Part shown: positions 26,471 to 36,300 of the stretch, one piece after another
Layout: each line of letters starts with the position of its first letter
Position numbering within the stretch: position 1 is the first letter of the stretch
Assembly (NCBI GenBank): GCA_029867005.1
Contig: CP123443.1
Span: 1,178,001-1,242,000, forward strand
Source: Candidatus Haliotispira prima
Lineage (GTDB): Bacteria > Spirochaetota > Spirochaetia > SP-2023
Length of the DNA stretch: 64,000 nucleotides
Direction of reading: 5' to 3'
Program-made: the position numbers and the translations under genes
The notes under the pieces: model-generated
What the model saw: only the letters and a program-made list of their open reading frames with translations
Databases searched by the model: none
Told to the model about the DNA's origin: nothing

Positions 26471-28333
26471 ATGTCCGGACAATTCCCCTTTCCCTTAGAA
26501 CGTATCCGTAATTTTTGCATCATTGCTCACATTGACCACGGTAAATCGACCTTAGCTGACCGCTTTATCCAAGAGACTAAGCTGGTATCTGATCGCGAAT
26601 TTCAAAACCAACTACTCGATTCAATGGACATCGAGCGCGAGCGCGGCATCACCATCAAATCTCAAGCTGTGACTATGCTCTATACCTCGAAAGACGGGAC
26701 GGAATACTGCCTAAACTTCATCGACACGCCGGGGCATGTGGATTTTTCCTACGAAGTTTCGCGGGCCATCGCTTCCTGTGAGGGGGCTCTGTTGCTGGTC
26801 GATGCCACTCAGGGGATTGAAGCCCAGACTTTGGCAAATTTTTATATCGCCCTGGAACAGAATCTGGAAATCATCCCGGTGCTGAACAAAGTGGACTTAC
26901 CCAGTGCCGACATCCCGGCGATAACCGAACAAATTGAGCACGATCTGGGCTTGGATACGGAAATGATCTTTGCCGTCTCGGCCAAGACCGGCCTCGGCAT
27001 AATTGAGCTGTTGGAAGGTATTATCAAACATTGTCCCACTCCACATAACTCGCCTCGCAATCCCGATTGGGGAGATAGAGATGCCACTCTGAAAGCCTTG
27101 ATCTTCGATAGTCATTATGACCCGTATCGCGGCGTGGTGCTGCACATCCGGGTATTTCAGGGTATGTTGCGCAAAGGTGAACGTTTCCGGTTGATGCACG
27201 GTCGGGAGGGAGAGCAGGCAGAATATGACGTCGAAGATATCGGCTATTTCCAGATTAAGTTGGTCTCCGGCAATAGTCTGAGTGCGGGAGAAGCCGGCTA
27301 TCTGATTGGCAATGTCAAGAATATCAGTGAAGTCACCGTGGGTGATACCATTACTGTAGCGGATGGGCCGGCAGAAGAACCTCTGCCCGGCTTTAAGCCG
27401 GTCAAGCCCGTCGTATTTTCTTCTATCTATCCGGTAGACAGCAATTTATATGATGATCTGATCCGTTCCATGGAAAAGCTGTCCCTCAACGATGCCTCGC
27501 TGAGCTATGAGAAGGATGCTTCTGCCGCACTCGGCTTTGGTTTTCGCTGCGGTTTTCTCGGCCTTCTGCACTTGGAAGTTATTCAGGAACGACTGGAGTC
27601 TGAGTTTGATCTGAATATCGTGCTCACGGCACCTTCCGTGCGCTATCGCATTACCGGCAATGACGGCAGGCAATGGTATTTGGACAATCCGGCCCACTAC
27701 CCCAAGCCAAATACTTTTAAAATGGTCGAAGAACCCTATATCCGCGCCGCCATTATCACGCCGGGGGATTTTTTGGGCGGACTGATGGCGTTATGTAGCC
27801 GGAAACGTGGTATACAGAAGAATATGCATTATCTGGACACCAAGCGTGTGGAGTTGGTCTACGAAATGCCGCTGGGCGAGATACTGTTTGACTTTTACGA
27901 CAAGCTCAAATCAGTGAGCCGGGGCTACGCTTCGTTTGACTACGAAATTATAGACTACCAGCCAACTGAGCTGAGCAAAGTGGACATCCTGATCAATGGA
28001 GATGTAGTTGATGCACTGGCTTTGCTGACTCACAAGGACAATGCGCAATACCGGGGTCGGGCCATTTGCGAAAAGCTGAGCAAAGAAATTCCGCGTCACC
28101 AGTTCAAAATCCCGATTCAGGCCGCCATCGGTGGCACGATCATCGCCCGTGAAACAATTAACGCCCTGCGCAAAGACGTGACGGCCAAATGCTACGGCGG
28201 CGACATCACGCGTAAAAAGAAGTTGCTGGAAAAACAGAAAGAGGGCAAAAAGCGCATGAAGATGGTCGGCTCTGTAGAGTTGCCACAGAGTGCCTTTCTG
28301 GCTGCCCTAAAGAGCCAGGACACAGACTCCTGA
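26471..28333 (+). CDS. lepA: Elongation factor 4 (LepA)
   Basis: This 620-residue translational GTPase has the G1 motif AHIDHGKST (residues 19-27), the RERGITIKSQ effector segment, DTPGHVDF and NKVDLPSA. The LepA-specific C-terminal domain is recognised by RRKKLLEKQKEGKKRMKMVG. LepA assists ribosome function under certain conditions and is nearly universal in bacteria. The start has no strong ribosome site. It is on the plus strand, divergent from the DUF350 operon. Confidence 0.97.
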   Translation: MSGQFPFPLERIRNFCIIAHIDHGKSTLADRFIQETKLVSDREFQNQLLDSMDIERERGITIKSQAVTMLYTSKDGTEYCLNFIDTPGHVDFSYEVSRAIASCEGALLLVDATQGIEAQTLANFYIALEQNLEIIPVLNKVDLPSADIPAITEQIEHDLGLDTEMIFAVSAKTGLGIIELLEGIIKHCPTPHNSPRNPDWGDRDATLKALIFDSHYDPYRGVVLHIRVFQGMLRKGERFRLMHGREGEQAEYDVEDIGYFQIKLVSGNSLSAGEAGYLIGNVKNISEVTVGDTITVADGPAEEPLPGFKPVKPVVFSSIYPVDSNLYDDLIRSMEKLSLNDASLSYEKDASAALGFGFRCGFLGLLHLEVIQERLESEFDLNIVLTAPSVRYRITGNDGRQWYLDNPAHYPKPNTFKMVEEPYIRAAIITPGDFLGGLMALCSRKRGIQKNMHYLDTKRVELVYEMPLGEILFDFYDKLKSVSRGYASFDYEIIDYQPTELSKVDILINGDVVDALALLTHKDNAQYRGRAICEKLSKEIPRHQFKIPIQAAIGGTIIARETINALRKDVTAKCYGGDITRKKKLLEKQKEGKKRMKMVGSVELPQSAFLAALKSQDTDS

Positions 28334-28377
28334 TCTTATAAAGAGTTAGGAGAGAATAGATTTTTAAATTAAAAACT

Positions 28378-28944
28378 TTAATTGGGATACGAGGATGAGG
28401 GCTCCGGCAAGAGATAGCCCGTAGGAGAGACCCGTTCTGTACCGACAGTTATTCCCTCGAGCATCAACATTCGGCGATTGGCCAATCTGGCCTCTTTCAG
28501 GTTTCCGACTATGTGCAGAAAGCCATAGGGTACCCAACCCCGAATCGTTTTTCCGGGTACCGAACCGGCGGCCTCGGATACTTTAGGCTCAGCTATATTG
28601 GGGGCAATTGTTCCGGACGCTTCGGTATCCGAAACGATAGCAGATTGCCAAACGATATAGGCCCAGATGGTATTGTCTTCCGGGCTTTTTTCGATGCGCA
28701 CCACTTCGATAATGTTACCGAAGCGCACCATGCCCAGCAGTCCATCGGTCTGAGAGTTGCCGAGGTTTTTGTTCACTTTGATGTAGGACATATTAACGAT
28801 GGCCCATTGTTTTTCGGGATACAGAGGCGTCTCTTCCAATACAATCGTCAAACTGCGCCGGGGCACGGCACAACTGAAGCTGCCTGACAGCAGAACCACT
28901 GCCGGAAGCAGAGACCACCCGAACATCCTTGGCACTCTTACCAT
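28378..28944 (-). CDS. Hypothetical lipoprotein downstream of the kinase-like gene
   Basis: The Met at 28944 gives a lipoprotein signal MVRVPRMFGWSLLPAVVLLSGSFSC (lipobox SFSC) and 188 residues. Longer ORF starts exist (29052) but would add an unusually long basic N-terminus. The mature part has SH3-like strands (KQWAIVNMSYIKVNKNLG, GNIIEVVRI, GWVPYGFLHIVG), which suggests a bacterial SH3 fold. It is the last gene of the run PASTA-mutL-kinase-like, overlapping or adjacent to the kinase-like gene. The function is unknown. Confidence 0.65.
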   Translation of the reverse strand: MVRVPRMFGWSLLPAVVLLSGSFSCAVPRRSLTIVLEETPLYPEKQWAIVNMSYIKVNKNLGNSQTDGLLGMVRFGNIIEVVRIEKSPEDNTIWAYIVWQSAIVSDTEASGTIAPNIAEPKVSEAAGSVPGKTIRGWVPYGFLHIVGNLKEARLANRRMLMLEGITVGTERVSPTGYLLPEPSSSYPN

Positions 28945-29058
28945 TCTTGGCCTTTTTGTTTTTGTCCTGCTCGGGACCAAACGTGGCCTTCTCCCAAGCA
29001 GGACGGGCAACAAGTGCATCAAAAACTTCGACATACGGGCACAACCAAACATCTGCTG

Positions 29059-29880
29059 CTAAATAGAGGGAAAATACAAATAACTGCTTTGCATTAGTTC
29101 AAAGTTCAATTCAATCTGAAAATCGGGGTGCCGTTCCAAGGCACACTGCCGTGCCTTCTCCTGAGTCTTGGAATCCCCGATAATGCCCTCCATCTGTATG
29201 GTTTTCTCCTCCTCGCAGAATCGCACTTTCAGTAAGTCGATGAACAATTTCTTTTCAAACAACAGGTCCATGTAGAGTTTCTCGGCCTCAATCAGGCCCT
29301 CCAACTGCTTCTTGCGTCCCGTCACCCGCTCCTGCGGAAAAGGTGTATTCAAAGCCGTTTCCAAGATATTGGAGAAATTGTTGGCACTGAGGTTTAGGGT
29401 GAGGTCATAACAAGATTCATCATTCCAGTCCGCATCGAAAAAGAAACGATGGAAACTGATGCGTTCACGCTCGCGTTTGTGGATGAGCACCCGCGCCTGG
29501 TGCTCACTGATCTCCTGCTTTTCCGATACCAGTCGGACTCGGTAGTCCTCCGGAGCAATCAGCTTGATTTTCATGATTGCAGGTAGCTGAGAAAGGATGA
29601 AGCTGGCACCGTGGCCGTAGATAATCCCGGAGTCTCGCATGGCAAAACGGTAGACACTGAGCCGCAGAAATGACAGATAATAGTCTTTATGTATTCCCCA
29701 TAAATCGCGAAAACGTGGACTATATTCGCCAAAATTTTTCAGCATGTGTTCTTTGCAGTCCAGCTTCATTTGTTCTTCATGCAAGGCTTCAGAGTCCAAG
29801 ACAGAAATATCCTGCTCCTTTAAATCAGCCAAAATCGAACTAAAATCAATGCCACCTTCGCGGGATAAGGTGTAGATCAT
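29059..29880 (-). CDS. Cytidylate kinase-like family protein
   Basis: This 273-residue protein begins MIYTLSREGG, and its middle has GIIYGHGASFIL, which resembles the central part of the cytidylate-kinase-like family (IIxGxGA). It has a helical region with basic residues around HKRERERISFHRFFF. The N-terminal P-loop (GxxGxGKS) of true kinases is not visible, so catalytic activity is uncertain. It lies 24 bp downstream of mutL and is probably co-transcribed with it. Confidence 0.6.
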   Translation of the reverse strand: MIYTLSREGGIDFSSILADLKEQDISVLDSEALHEEQMKLDCKEHMLKNFGEYSPRFRDLWGIHKDYYLSFLRLSVYRFAMRDSGIIYGHGASFILSQLPAIMKIKLIAPEDYRVRLVSEKQEISEHQARVLIHKRERERISFHRFFFDADWNDESCYDLTLNLSANNFSNILETALNTPFPQERVTGRKKQLEGLIEAEKLYMDLLFEKKLFIDLLKVRFCEEEKTIQMEGIIGDSKTQEKARQCALERHPDFQIELNFELMQSSYLYFPSI

Positions 29881-29904
29881 AAAATATTCCTTATTTTAAT
29901 CATT

Positions 29905-31899
29905 TCAGGTTCTCTGCAATAAGCGGTACAGCTCCTGTTTGCTGATGCTGTACCACACCGGCCGACCGTGAGGGCAACGTTCCAAACCCATGGAAAACAA
30001 AGAGTCCAGTAATTTGTTGGCACTGATGTCATCCAGAACGTCACCTTTCTTGATGGCCTTGCGGCAGGAAAGGTGGGCGAACAGTTCCCGCTTTAAATCC
30101 TCGGCTTCGCTCGCACCGTTGCGTACCAATTCAATCAATTCTTCTTTGAGGTCCCCGACAGAGGGCGGCAAACCGGAAATTTGCCAAGAGCTGCAAGTGC
30201 CATAAGAGCCGCGCTCCGATTCGACTTCCTCGACCTGAATGCCAATCGAGGCCAAAGCCGGGCTGCGCCGGCGCAAGGATTCCTGTTCGGTTTCATCTGC
30301 CTCAAAAGTGATGGGTACCAGCAGAGGCTGTTTTTGCAACATTTCACGCTCTAAAGTCTCATAAAGGAGACGTTCATGGCCGGCGTGCTGATCGACGATC
30401 AACAATTGCTCCACCCCATCCATTTCGCATTCGACCAACAGGAAGACTTCAAATATCCGGCCCAGATAGCGGAAGGGTTGTTTCCCTCGGAGCTCTATAC
30501 TTTCGGTACTCCAGGAAAACCCGGACAAATCGGCAGAACGGCCGGATTTGGGGCCGGAGGCAGCAGCGGGGATATCATTCCTGTAATCTTCCCGCAAACT
30601 GTCACCTTCAAACGGTTCAGACGTTTCGGGAGAGCGGCCATTTCCCAGTAAATCACGGGCCGAAAAACTCTGTTCTCCGACTGGGGGAGCTTGGCCCTTT
30701 CGGCCCTTCTCCGGCGGTTCGAAGATTCTGGAAAAGTTGGCAGATGAGTGACGTTGGGGCGCAGAACCAGCCCTTGTTCCCCTGTTTTGGTCCCGGTCTT
30801 GGGCCCGGCCGATTTCCGGGCTGTTTGCACGCGTCGGTTCTCCCGCGTTTGCCGTTTCCGGCAAACTGCCGTGGCTCAATTTGCCGGTCTCGCGGCAAAA
30901 GCTGCGCAGAGTTTGCCGAATGCCCGATTGAATCAGACTGAGATCGCGCAGGCGCGCTTCGCGTTTGGCCGGGTGAATATTAAAATCAACCCGTTCCGGA
31001 TCCACTTCGAGGAAGCAAAAGCAAATCGGGAACAAGCCACCGGCCAGATAGCCGTCGAAACCAATGCGCACAGCCTGTTGCAGCGAGGCTTCAGAAATCG
31101 GCCGCTGATTGATATAGATGGGCATTCGCTTGCGGTCCCGGCGGTAGAGTGCCGGAGACGCGGCGAAAAGCTCCAGAGAAAAATGCCCGGCGCGCTCGCT
31201 CAGAGAGAATAGCTGTTCCGGTGCTAAATCACCGTAAATTTGGCAAATACGCTCCGGTGCCGACCCCGGGGACAGGGACAGTTCCATTTTGCTGTTATTG
31301 TACAGACGGAAATAGATATGGGGAAAGGCCAAGGCCTTTTCCTGAAACACCGCCTTGCAGTGGTTCAATTCGGCGCGGACGCTTTTGAGGAATTTGCGCC
31401 GAGCCGGAAAAGAGTAAAACAGTTCGCGTACTTCCACCTGCGTACCGCTGTGGGCGGCTGAAACCTCTTGCAAATCCTGAAACAGGCTGTCGGCAATTCG
31501 CAGCTCGTGGGCCTTCAGTTTGGCCGACACGTCCGAGACTTCGGAGATTTCCTGGGCACTGCTGATGCGCAGTTTACTGCAAGCGGCAACGGAACCCAGT
31601 GCCTCACCACGGAAGCCGAGACTGCAAAGTTGCAACAGGTCATTGGTTTGACGAATTTTTGATGTAGCGTGCGGCAAATAACAAAGTTCCAAGTCCTCCC
31701 GGCTCATACCAAAGCCATCATCGGTGACCCGTATCAACTGCAAACCACCCTCTTCCAAGTACAACGAGATTTGCGTGGCCCCGGCATCAATCGCATTGTC
31801 CAACAGCTCGCGTACCACCGCCGAAGGGCGTTCAATGACCTCGCCGGCTGCAATCTTGGCAGCGACCTGAGGGTCGAGAATAGCTATATTTTGGCTCAT
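29905..31899 (-). CDS. mutL: DNA mismatch repair protein MutL
   Basis: This 664-residue protein has the N-terminal GHKL ATPase motifs AAGEVIERPSAVVRELLDNAIDAGA, DDGFGM and GFRGEALGS. The C-terminal endonuclease motif DQHAGHERLLYE fits DQHA-x2-E-x4-E, and the downstream CPHGRP is also present, so this MutL is predicted to nick DNA itself. The linker (about residues 340-450) is low-complexity and Pro/Arg/Gly-rich. MutL connects mismatch recognition by MutS to strand removal. Its presence is relevant to the short-repeat switching elsewhere in the window. It is in an operon with a PASTA gene upstream and a kinase-like gene downstream. Confidence 0.96.
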   Translation of the reverse strand: MSQNIAILDPQVAAKIAAGEVIERPSAVVRELLDNAIDAGATQISLYLEEGGLQLIRVTDDGFGMSREDLELCYLPHATSKIRQTNDLLQLCSLGFRGEALGSVAACSKLRISSAQEISEVSDVSAKLKAHELRIADSLFQDLQEVSAAHSGTQVEVRELFYSFPARRKFLKSVRAELNHCKAVFQEKALAFPHIYFRLYNNSKMELSLSPGSAPERICQIYGDLAPEQLFSLSERAGHFSLELFAASPALYRRDRKRMPIYINQRPISEASLQQAVRIGFDGYLAGGLFPICFCFLEVDPERVDFNIHPAKREARLRDLSLIQSGIRQTLRSFCRETGKLSHGSLPETANAGEPTRANSPEIGRAQDRDQNRGTRAGSAPQRHSSANFSRIFEPPEKGRKGQAPPVGEQSFSARDLLGNGRSPETSEPFEGDSLREDYRNDIPAAASGPKSGRSADLSGFSWSTESIELRGKQPFRYLGRIFEVFLLVECEMDGVEQLLIVDQHAGHERLLYETLEREMLQKQPLLVPITFEADETEQESLRRRSPALASIGIQVEEVESERGSYGTCSSWQISGLPPSVGDLKEELIELVRNGASEAEDLKRELFAHLSCRKAIKKGDVLDDISANKLLDSLFSMGLERCPHGRPVWYSISKQELYRLLQRT

Positions 31900-31946
31900 G
31901 AGCAGTTCCTGCGTCTTTACCTTATGTTGGCGGGAAATAACTGGTT

Positions 31947-32615
31947 TTAGTTGTCTGCGGTTTTTGTGCCCTGTTCCGTGCTACTGTCTTCCGATTTGCT
32001 GCCACTGACCCATAATTCCAGTACCAGCGGTGTGGTCAATGGTGTCTTGGCCTTCGGTTTCTGGGCCAGAATGCTGCCGATCTCTACGTCCGGGCGCACG
32101 ACATAATGAATCCGGCCAATTTCCAAATTGCCGGCAACGTACTTGAGACGGTTGACATCGTTTTGGATGCTGTAAAGTTGCTGGCCTGTGTAATCGGGCA
32201 CCTTGTCTACCAGATTGCCCTTGCTGACGGTCAGTAATACTTTGCGTCCGACTACGACTTTGGCTCCGGATGCAGGGGTCTGATATAAAATCGTTCCGGC
32301 ATCACCGCTTTCATTGGAAATCTTCAGCAGAATTTTAGGTGCCAAGTGCTTTTCCTGTAGTTCGATTAGGGCGTTGACCAAAGGTTCTCCGACAACTTGC
32401 GGAACGGTTACCACTTCCTTCTTGTAGACAGAGAAGAAAAAGACCACAGCAACTGTAAACAACAACAGTACCAAGCACAGCACAATAAACTGGAAGCCAC
32501 TCCAGAATATCAAATTGCCGCGCACCACGGGCAAGTCCGAACTGAGGGTACTTGGTTTGTTTGGTTGCTCATGGCGAGAGTTCTTGTCCCCGGGAGAGCG
32601 GGTGTTTTGTCCCAT
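31947..32615 (-). CDS. PASTA-domain membrane protein
   Basis: The start is set at the Met at 32615 (MGQNTRSPG; the ORF Met at 32627 is an alternative), giving 222 residues. A single transmembrane segment (about residues 44-65 of the protein, LIFWSGFQFIVLCLVLLLFTVAVVFFF region) is followed by two or three PASTA repeats starting TVPQVVGEPLVNALIELQEKHL and VPDYTGQQLYSIQNDVNRL. PASTA domains bind cell-wall fragments or beta-lactams in other systems. There is no kinase domain, so this is a stand-alone PASTA protein, probably facing the periplasm. The gene is first in the operon with mutL (47 bp gap). Confidence 0.78.
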   Translation of the reverse strand: MGQNTRSPGDKNSRHEQPNKPSTLSSDLPVVRGNLIFWSGFQFIVLCLVLLLFTVAVVFFFSVYKKEVVTVPQVVGEPLVNALIELQEKHLAPKILLKISNESGDAGTILYQTPASGAKVVVGRKVLLTVSKGNLVDKVPDYTGQQLYSIQNDVNRLKYVAGNLEIGRIHYVVRPDVEIGSILAQKPKAKTPLTTPLVLELWVSGSKSEDSSTEQGTKTADN

Positions 32616-32719
32616 ATCTGACCTCATGTCACGTCAAAATTTGTGTTGTACTGCACAGCATAATAGGCCGGGTGAAAAATAGCAATTCCACAGCCTGCGC
32701 CGAAAGACGATCTGAAAGA

Positions 32720-33211
32720 CTACTGGGCACCGAACTGCGCAGCCAGATTAGTGCAGGTGCGGACAATCATCCGGTACACCTCTTCAAAACTTTTAGCACC
32801 GTTGTAGTACGGGTCGGGCACTTCTGCCCTTTGTCCCTCGGATACTTCAGGGTCAAAGTCGCGAAAGAGGTGCAATTTACCGGACAGATCAGCATCGTGG
32901 GAAAGTAGCTCGTAAATATCGTCATAGTTGTGTAAATCCATGGCCAACAACAAATCAAATTCATAGGCCATACCGGTTTGGAAAAGTTTAGCCGCGTGGC
33001 GGAAACCTTGGTAGCCATGATGATGCAGAACCTTCTGCATCCGGGAATCCGGTGCCGCACCTTGGTGATAGGCACAAGTACCGCACGAATCAATGTTCCA
33101 GGATAGTGCCTGTTCCCTGTTCACTTGCTCCATCACGGCATGGGCCGCCGGAGAACGGCAGATATTTCCCATGCAAATAAATAATACACTATTAATTGTT
33201 TTTTTCTGCAT
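32720..33211 (-). CDS. Low-molecular-weight protein tyrosine phosphatase
   Basis: This 163-residue protein has the catalytic loop CMGNICRS (C-x5-R-S) near the N-terminus and the general-acid aspartate in VPDPYYNG. These are the hallmarks of LMW-PTP and related arsenate reductases. The pattern matches tyrosine phosphatases, which often control extracellular polysaccharide synthesis. It begins MQKKTINSVLFI and stands alone upstream of the PASTA gene. Confidence 0.93.
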   Translation of the reverse strand: MQKKTINSVLFICMGNICRSPAAHAVMEQVNREQALSWNIDSCGTCAYHQGAAPDSRMQKVLHHHGYQGFRHAAKLFQTGMAYEFDLLLAMDLHNYDDIYELLSHDADLSGKLHLFRDFDPEVSEGQRAEVPDPYYNGAKSFEEVYRMIVRTCTNLAAQFGAQ

Positions 33212-33303
33212 AGCGGCATTCTAACAGCCTTGCGACAAAAGCGCAATTCTGTGTTTCTCCGTCACCTTTCCCTTTGTGAAGTAATGCAATATGATGGGGC
33301 TCT

Positions 33304-36300
33304 ATGGCCCTACGCAAGGATTCCCATCGTCTTTTATACCTGCTGGATACGCAGCAGTTTTTTCATGCCTTTCTGCTAAGTGCCCGAAAGCCGGACCTGT
33401 GGTTGCTTTGGCAGCAAGAACAACAGCGCAGAGCCTTCCGGCTGGATTTGACGGGCATGGCGGCTCACTTTCGGGGGAAAGACAGGGAGGCAGAAGGCCG
33501 TTCGGAGGCGGCTGTTCCGGACCGGGCACTTCCTGCGGCCAGCCTGATTCTGTTGCGGGAACAGTTGGGCGAACTCTGCCGCCTGAGCCGGTGCGAAGAT
33601 GTTCAGCTACGCAATTTTGCCCTGCAAGTACTGATTCGCCAGCCGTTATTGCATTATCGAGAACAAATACTGGTCCGACATGACCGGAAAATGCTCCGTC
33701 TGTGTGCCGTCCCCGAACGGGAACAAAAAGCAGAGCCAGAAGTTTTTGGCGGAAATCGTGCCGCTTCCGTACTGCAAACAGCGGACAGGCGTGGACGGAA
33801 CAGACGAAACGAACAAGGAGAAATGGCCGCAGAACAAGGTCTACATTCCTTGGAGCAGGAGCTGCAAAAAGTATTTCCCTATCTTCTCTCGGCTTTGGAC
33901 GATTCGGAGTATAGCATACGAGAGTACTTTATTGTCGAACTGGCAGCCATATTTCCTCACGGGCCGGACCGGCTGAACTCCGAACCCGGACCAGGCCAAA
34001 CGGACCGGAAAGGCCGGTCCGATAAAACATCCGACAGAATATCAAATAAAACAGACGGGAAGATCGGCAGCGATTTGGTCGATTTGGTGCCGGCAATCGG
34101 ATCCCGGCCGGGGCCAGGTGGCTTTCCGTATTTACAGCAAGGTTTGCACCGAGAGCCGGGCCATCGGCGGCAATCGAAAGTCGGTCCGGAGCTTGGACCG
34201 GAGGCAGGCTTCTCGATTAGTATTTGGCCGGAACTGCGGTTGAAGTTGTATCGGAAACTACTCCGGTGCAGTCTGAACGATGCTGTTTATCTCGTGCGCC
34301 GTGCGGCGATTCGGGAGATTAAAAAATATTTTATCGACTTGTTCCAATTTCACCGCCGGGAGCTGAATCGAACACAGCAGCGATACTTCGTCGAATCCTT
34401 TGACATATCCAGTGCCTACCATCGCAAGGTCGCTTGGGAAATCCTATACCAAGTGGAGTCCGAACGCAGAACTGAGGCAGGCTCTGAGAGCCAAAGGCCA
34501 AGTGGACAAGATGGGCAAAACGGACAAGACGGGCAAGTCGAAGAAAGAGAGGAAAAAGAGAAGGCGGAGTTGGATTTGCTGGAAGTGAAGTTATTCCACT
34601 ACTTGGATTCCTCCGGCGAGCTGTTTTCCCTGCTGGCAGAATCTGCACATAACGTCCGCAAAATCAACCCCGAGTTTTTTTCCCGGCAGGTCTTAGGGTC
34701 AAAAATGCCGGAGCCCACCGAGATTGAAGAAGCCGGAGAGCGGGAATTTGCCCGGAACATGCGGGTCTTGTTTCGGGCACTGGAACTTGGGCACAATCGT
34801 TTCCTTCACTTCCGGCTCCGAGGGGTTTTGTGCCGTTTTTTAGGGTCTGACCCGGGAGGTGGCTCGATAAACCAAGGCGGGAAAGATGGTGCGGGGAGCC
34901 GAAATGAAGATTTCCGCGAGCAACCCGGCCGGAAAAATTCGATGGGTTTCCGGCGCAAATCCAACTGGGGCAAACCCTATCGTGACTCCGGGCAAAGAGA
35001 GTTGTGGAATGGAGAGAAGCTCTGGGAAGCGGATGATCGGTATTTTGTTTCCCCCGGCAGAGGGCGAAAGGCCCCCGGACGGCGAGCAACCGAGTTGGCA
35101 GCCGTGGCCGTGTTGTCTTCGGCACAAGAAGCCCTGTTGCGGAATCTAAAGAACCTGGATGGCCACAGTTGGATTTTGCTTTTCGAGTTGTTGGTGTATG
35201 GCGGGGACAGATCGACACTGGAATTGCTGAGCAACCTGCTGCTAGAGCGGTTAAAAAAATTACTCGAACAGAAATGGGGTGCTAAAGAACGGCTTCAGGC
35301 TGATTTGTTGCGTATATTCAGCGAATTGATCCGCGAGCAGGAGCTGTTGAGACGCAAAGGCAGCGAGCCTCGGCAAATCTTTGCCTGGCTCAGGCTCAGG
35401 GCGCAGTCCTTTGCCCTGGAACTGGATAGTTTATGGCAAGGCTCACCGCACAGAGCGGAAAGTTACAATCAACAATTTGGTATCCTGCTGGCCTTGAGCA
35501 CTTGGCGACTGTGCGTTGATTATTTGCCGCTGTCCGGCTCCAATCAGGTTTTGCGAAGGTATGTGACCGAAATCCGATGCATGGCAGAAGAGACCAATGT
35601 GGGTGTCGGTGCCTCAGCGCGTGTACACGCGCTGAGGCTATGGCCCGGATCAACAGGGCGTGCGGAAGCCGCCCAGCCGATGCTGACCTTGCTGCTGCTG
35701 GCCATGCCCAGTCCGCAAAGGAATCCGCAACGGACTGAGAATGGTTTGCGTGAAGTCTTTGCCAACGAACGCGAAATCTGCCAACAGCTGATCAGTTTGG
35801 CCTGCATTCCCGGTTTTAACAGCTTTGAGGCATTGCGCATTGCTTTGCGGCATTTTGGTTCAGCCGGTTATATTTCTGATTTAGAAGCAGAATTGCAGTA
35901 CCGACAGAGTCGTTGGCATTCTTCCCGTCCAACGAATCGTTCTGTCGCCGGAACAGAAACGAACCCCGGAGCAAAGCAAAAACGGTCGGGTCGCGGCCGG
36001 GTCCGGACCCGACGCGACCACGAGCAAGTTTGCCGGCAGTTGCTCTGCCTCCTGCTGGACAGCGGGCAGGACTACGCCCTGCCAATCATCCTGGAACAGT
36101 TACATTATTTTTCAGAGGAACAAATTATCCGGTACAAGCAACTGTTTTTTCAGTACGAACGCGACGTATTGGTACGCCTTTGTCGCCGGTTGTTACAGCA
36201 GAACGAACGGGGTTTTCATCGAGCCTTATTGAGTTTGGTGGCAAATCTGGGTCTGCCGGAGTTGGGGCCGGAAGTGCGCCGATTGTTGGATTCACCCCTG

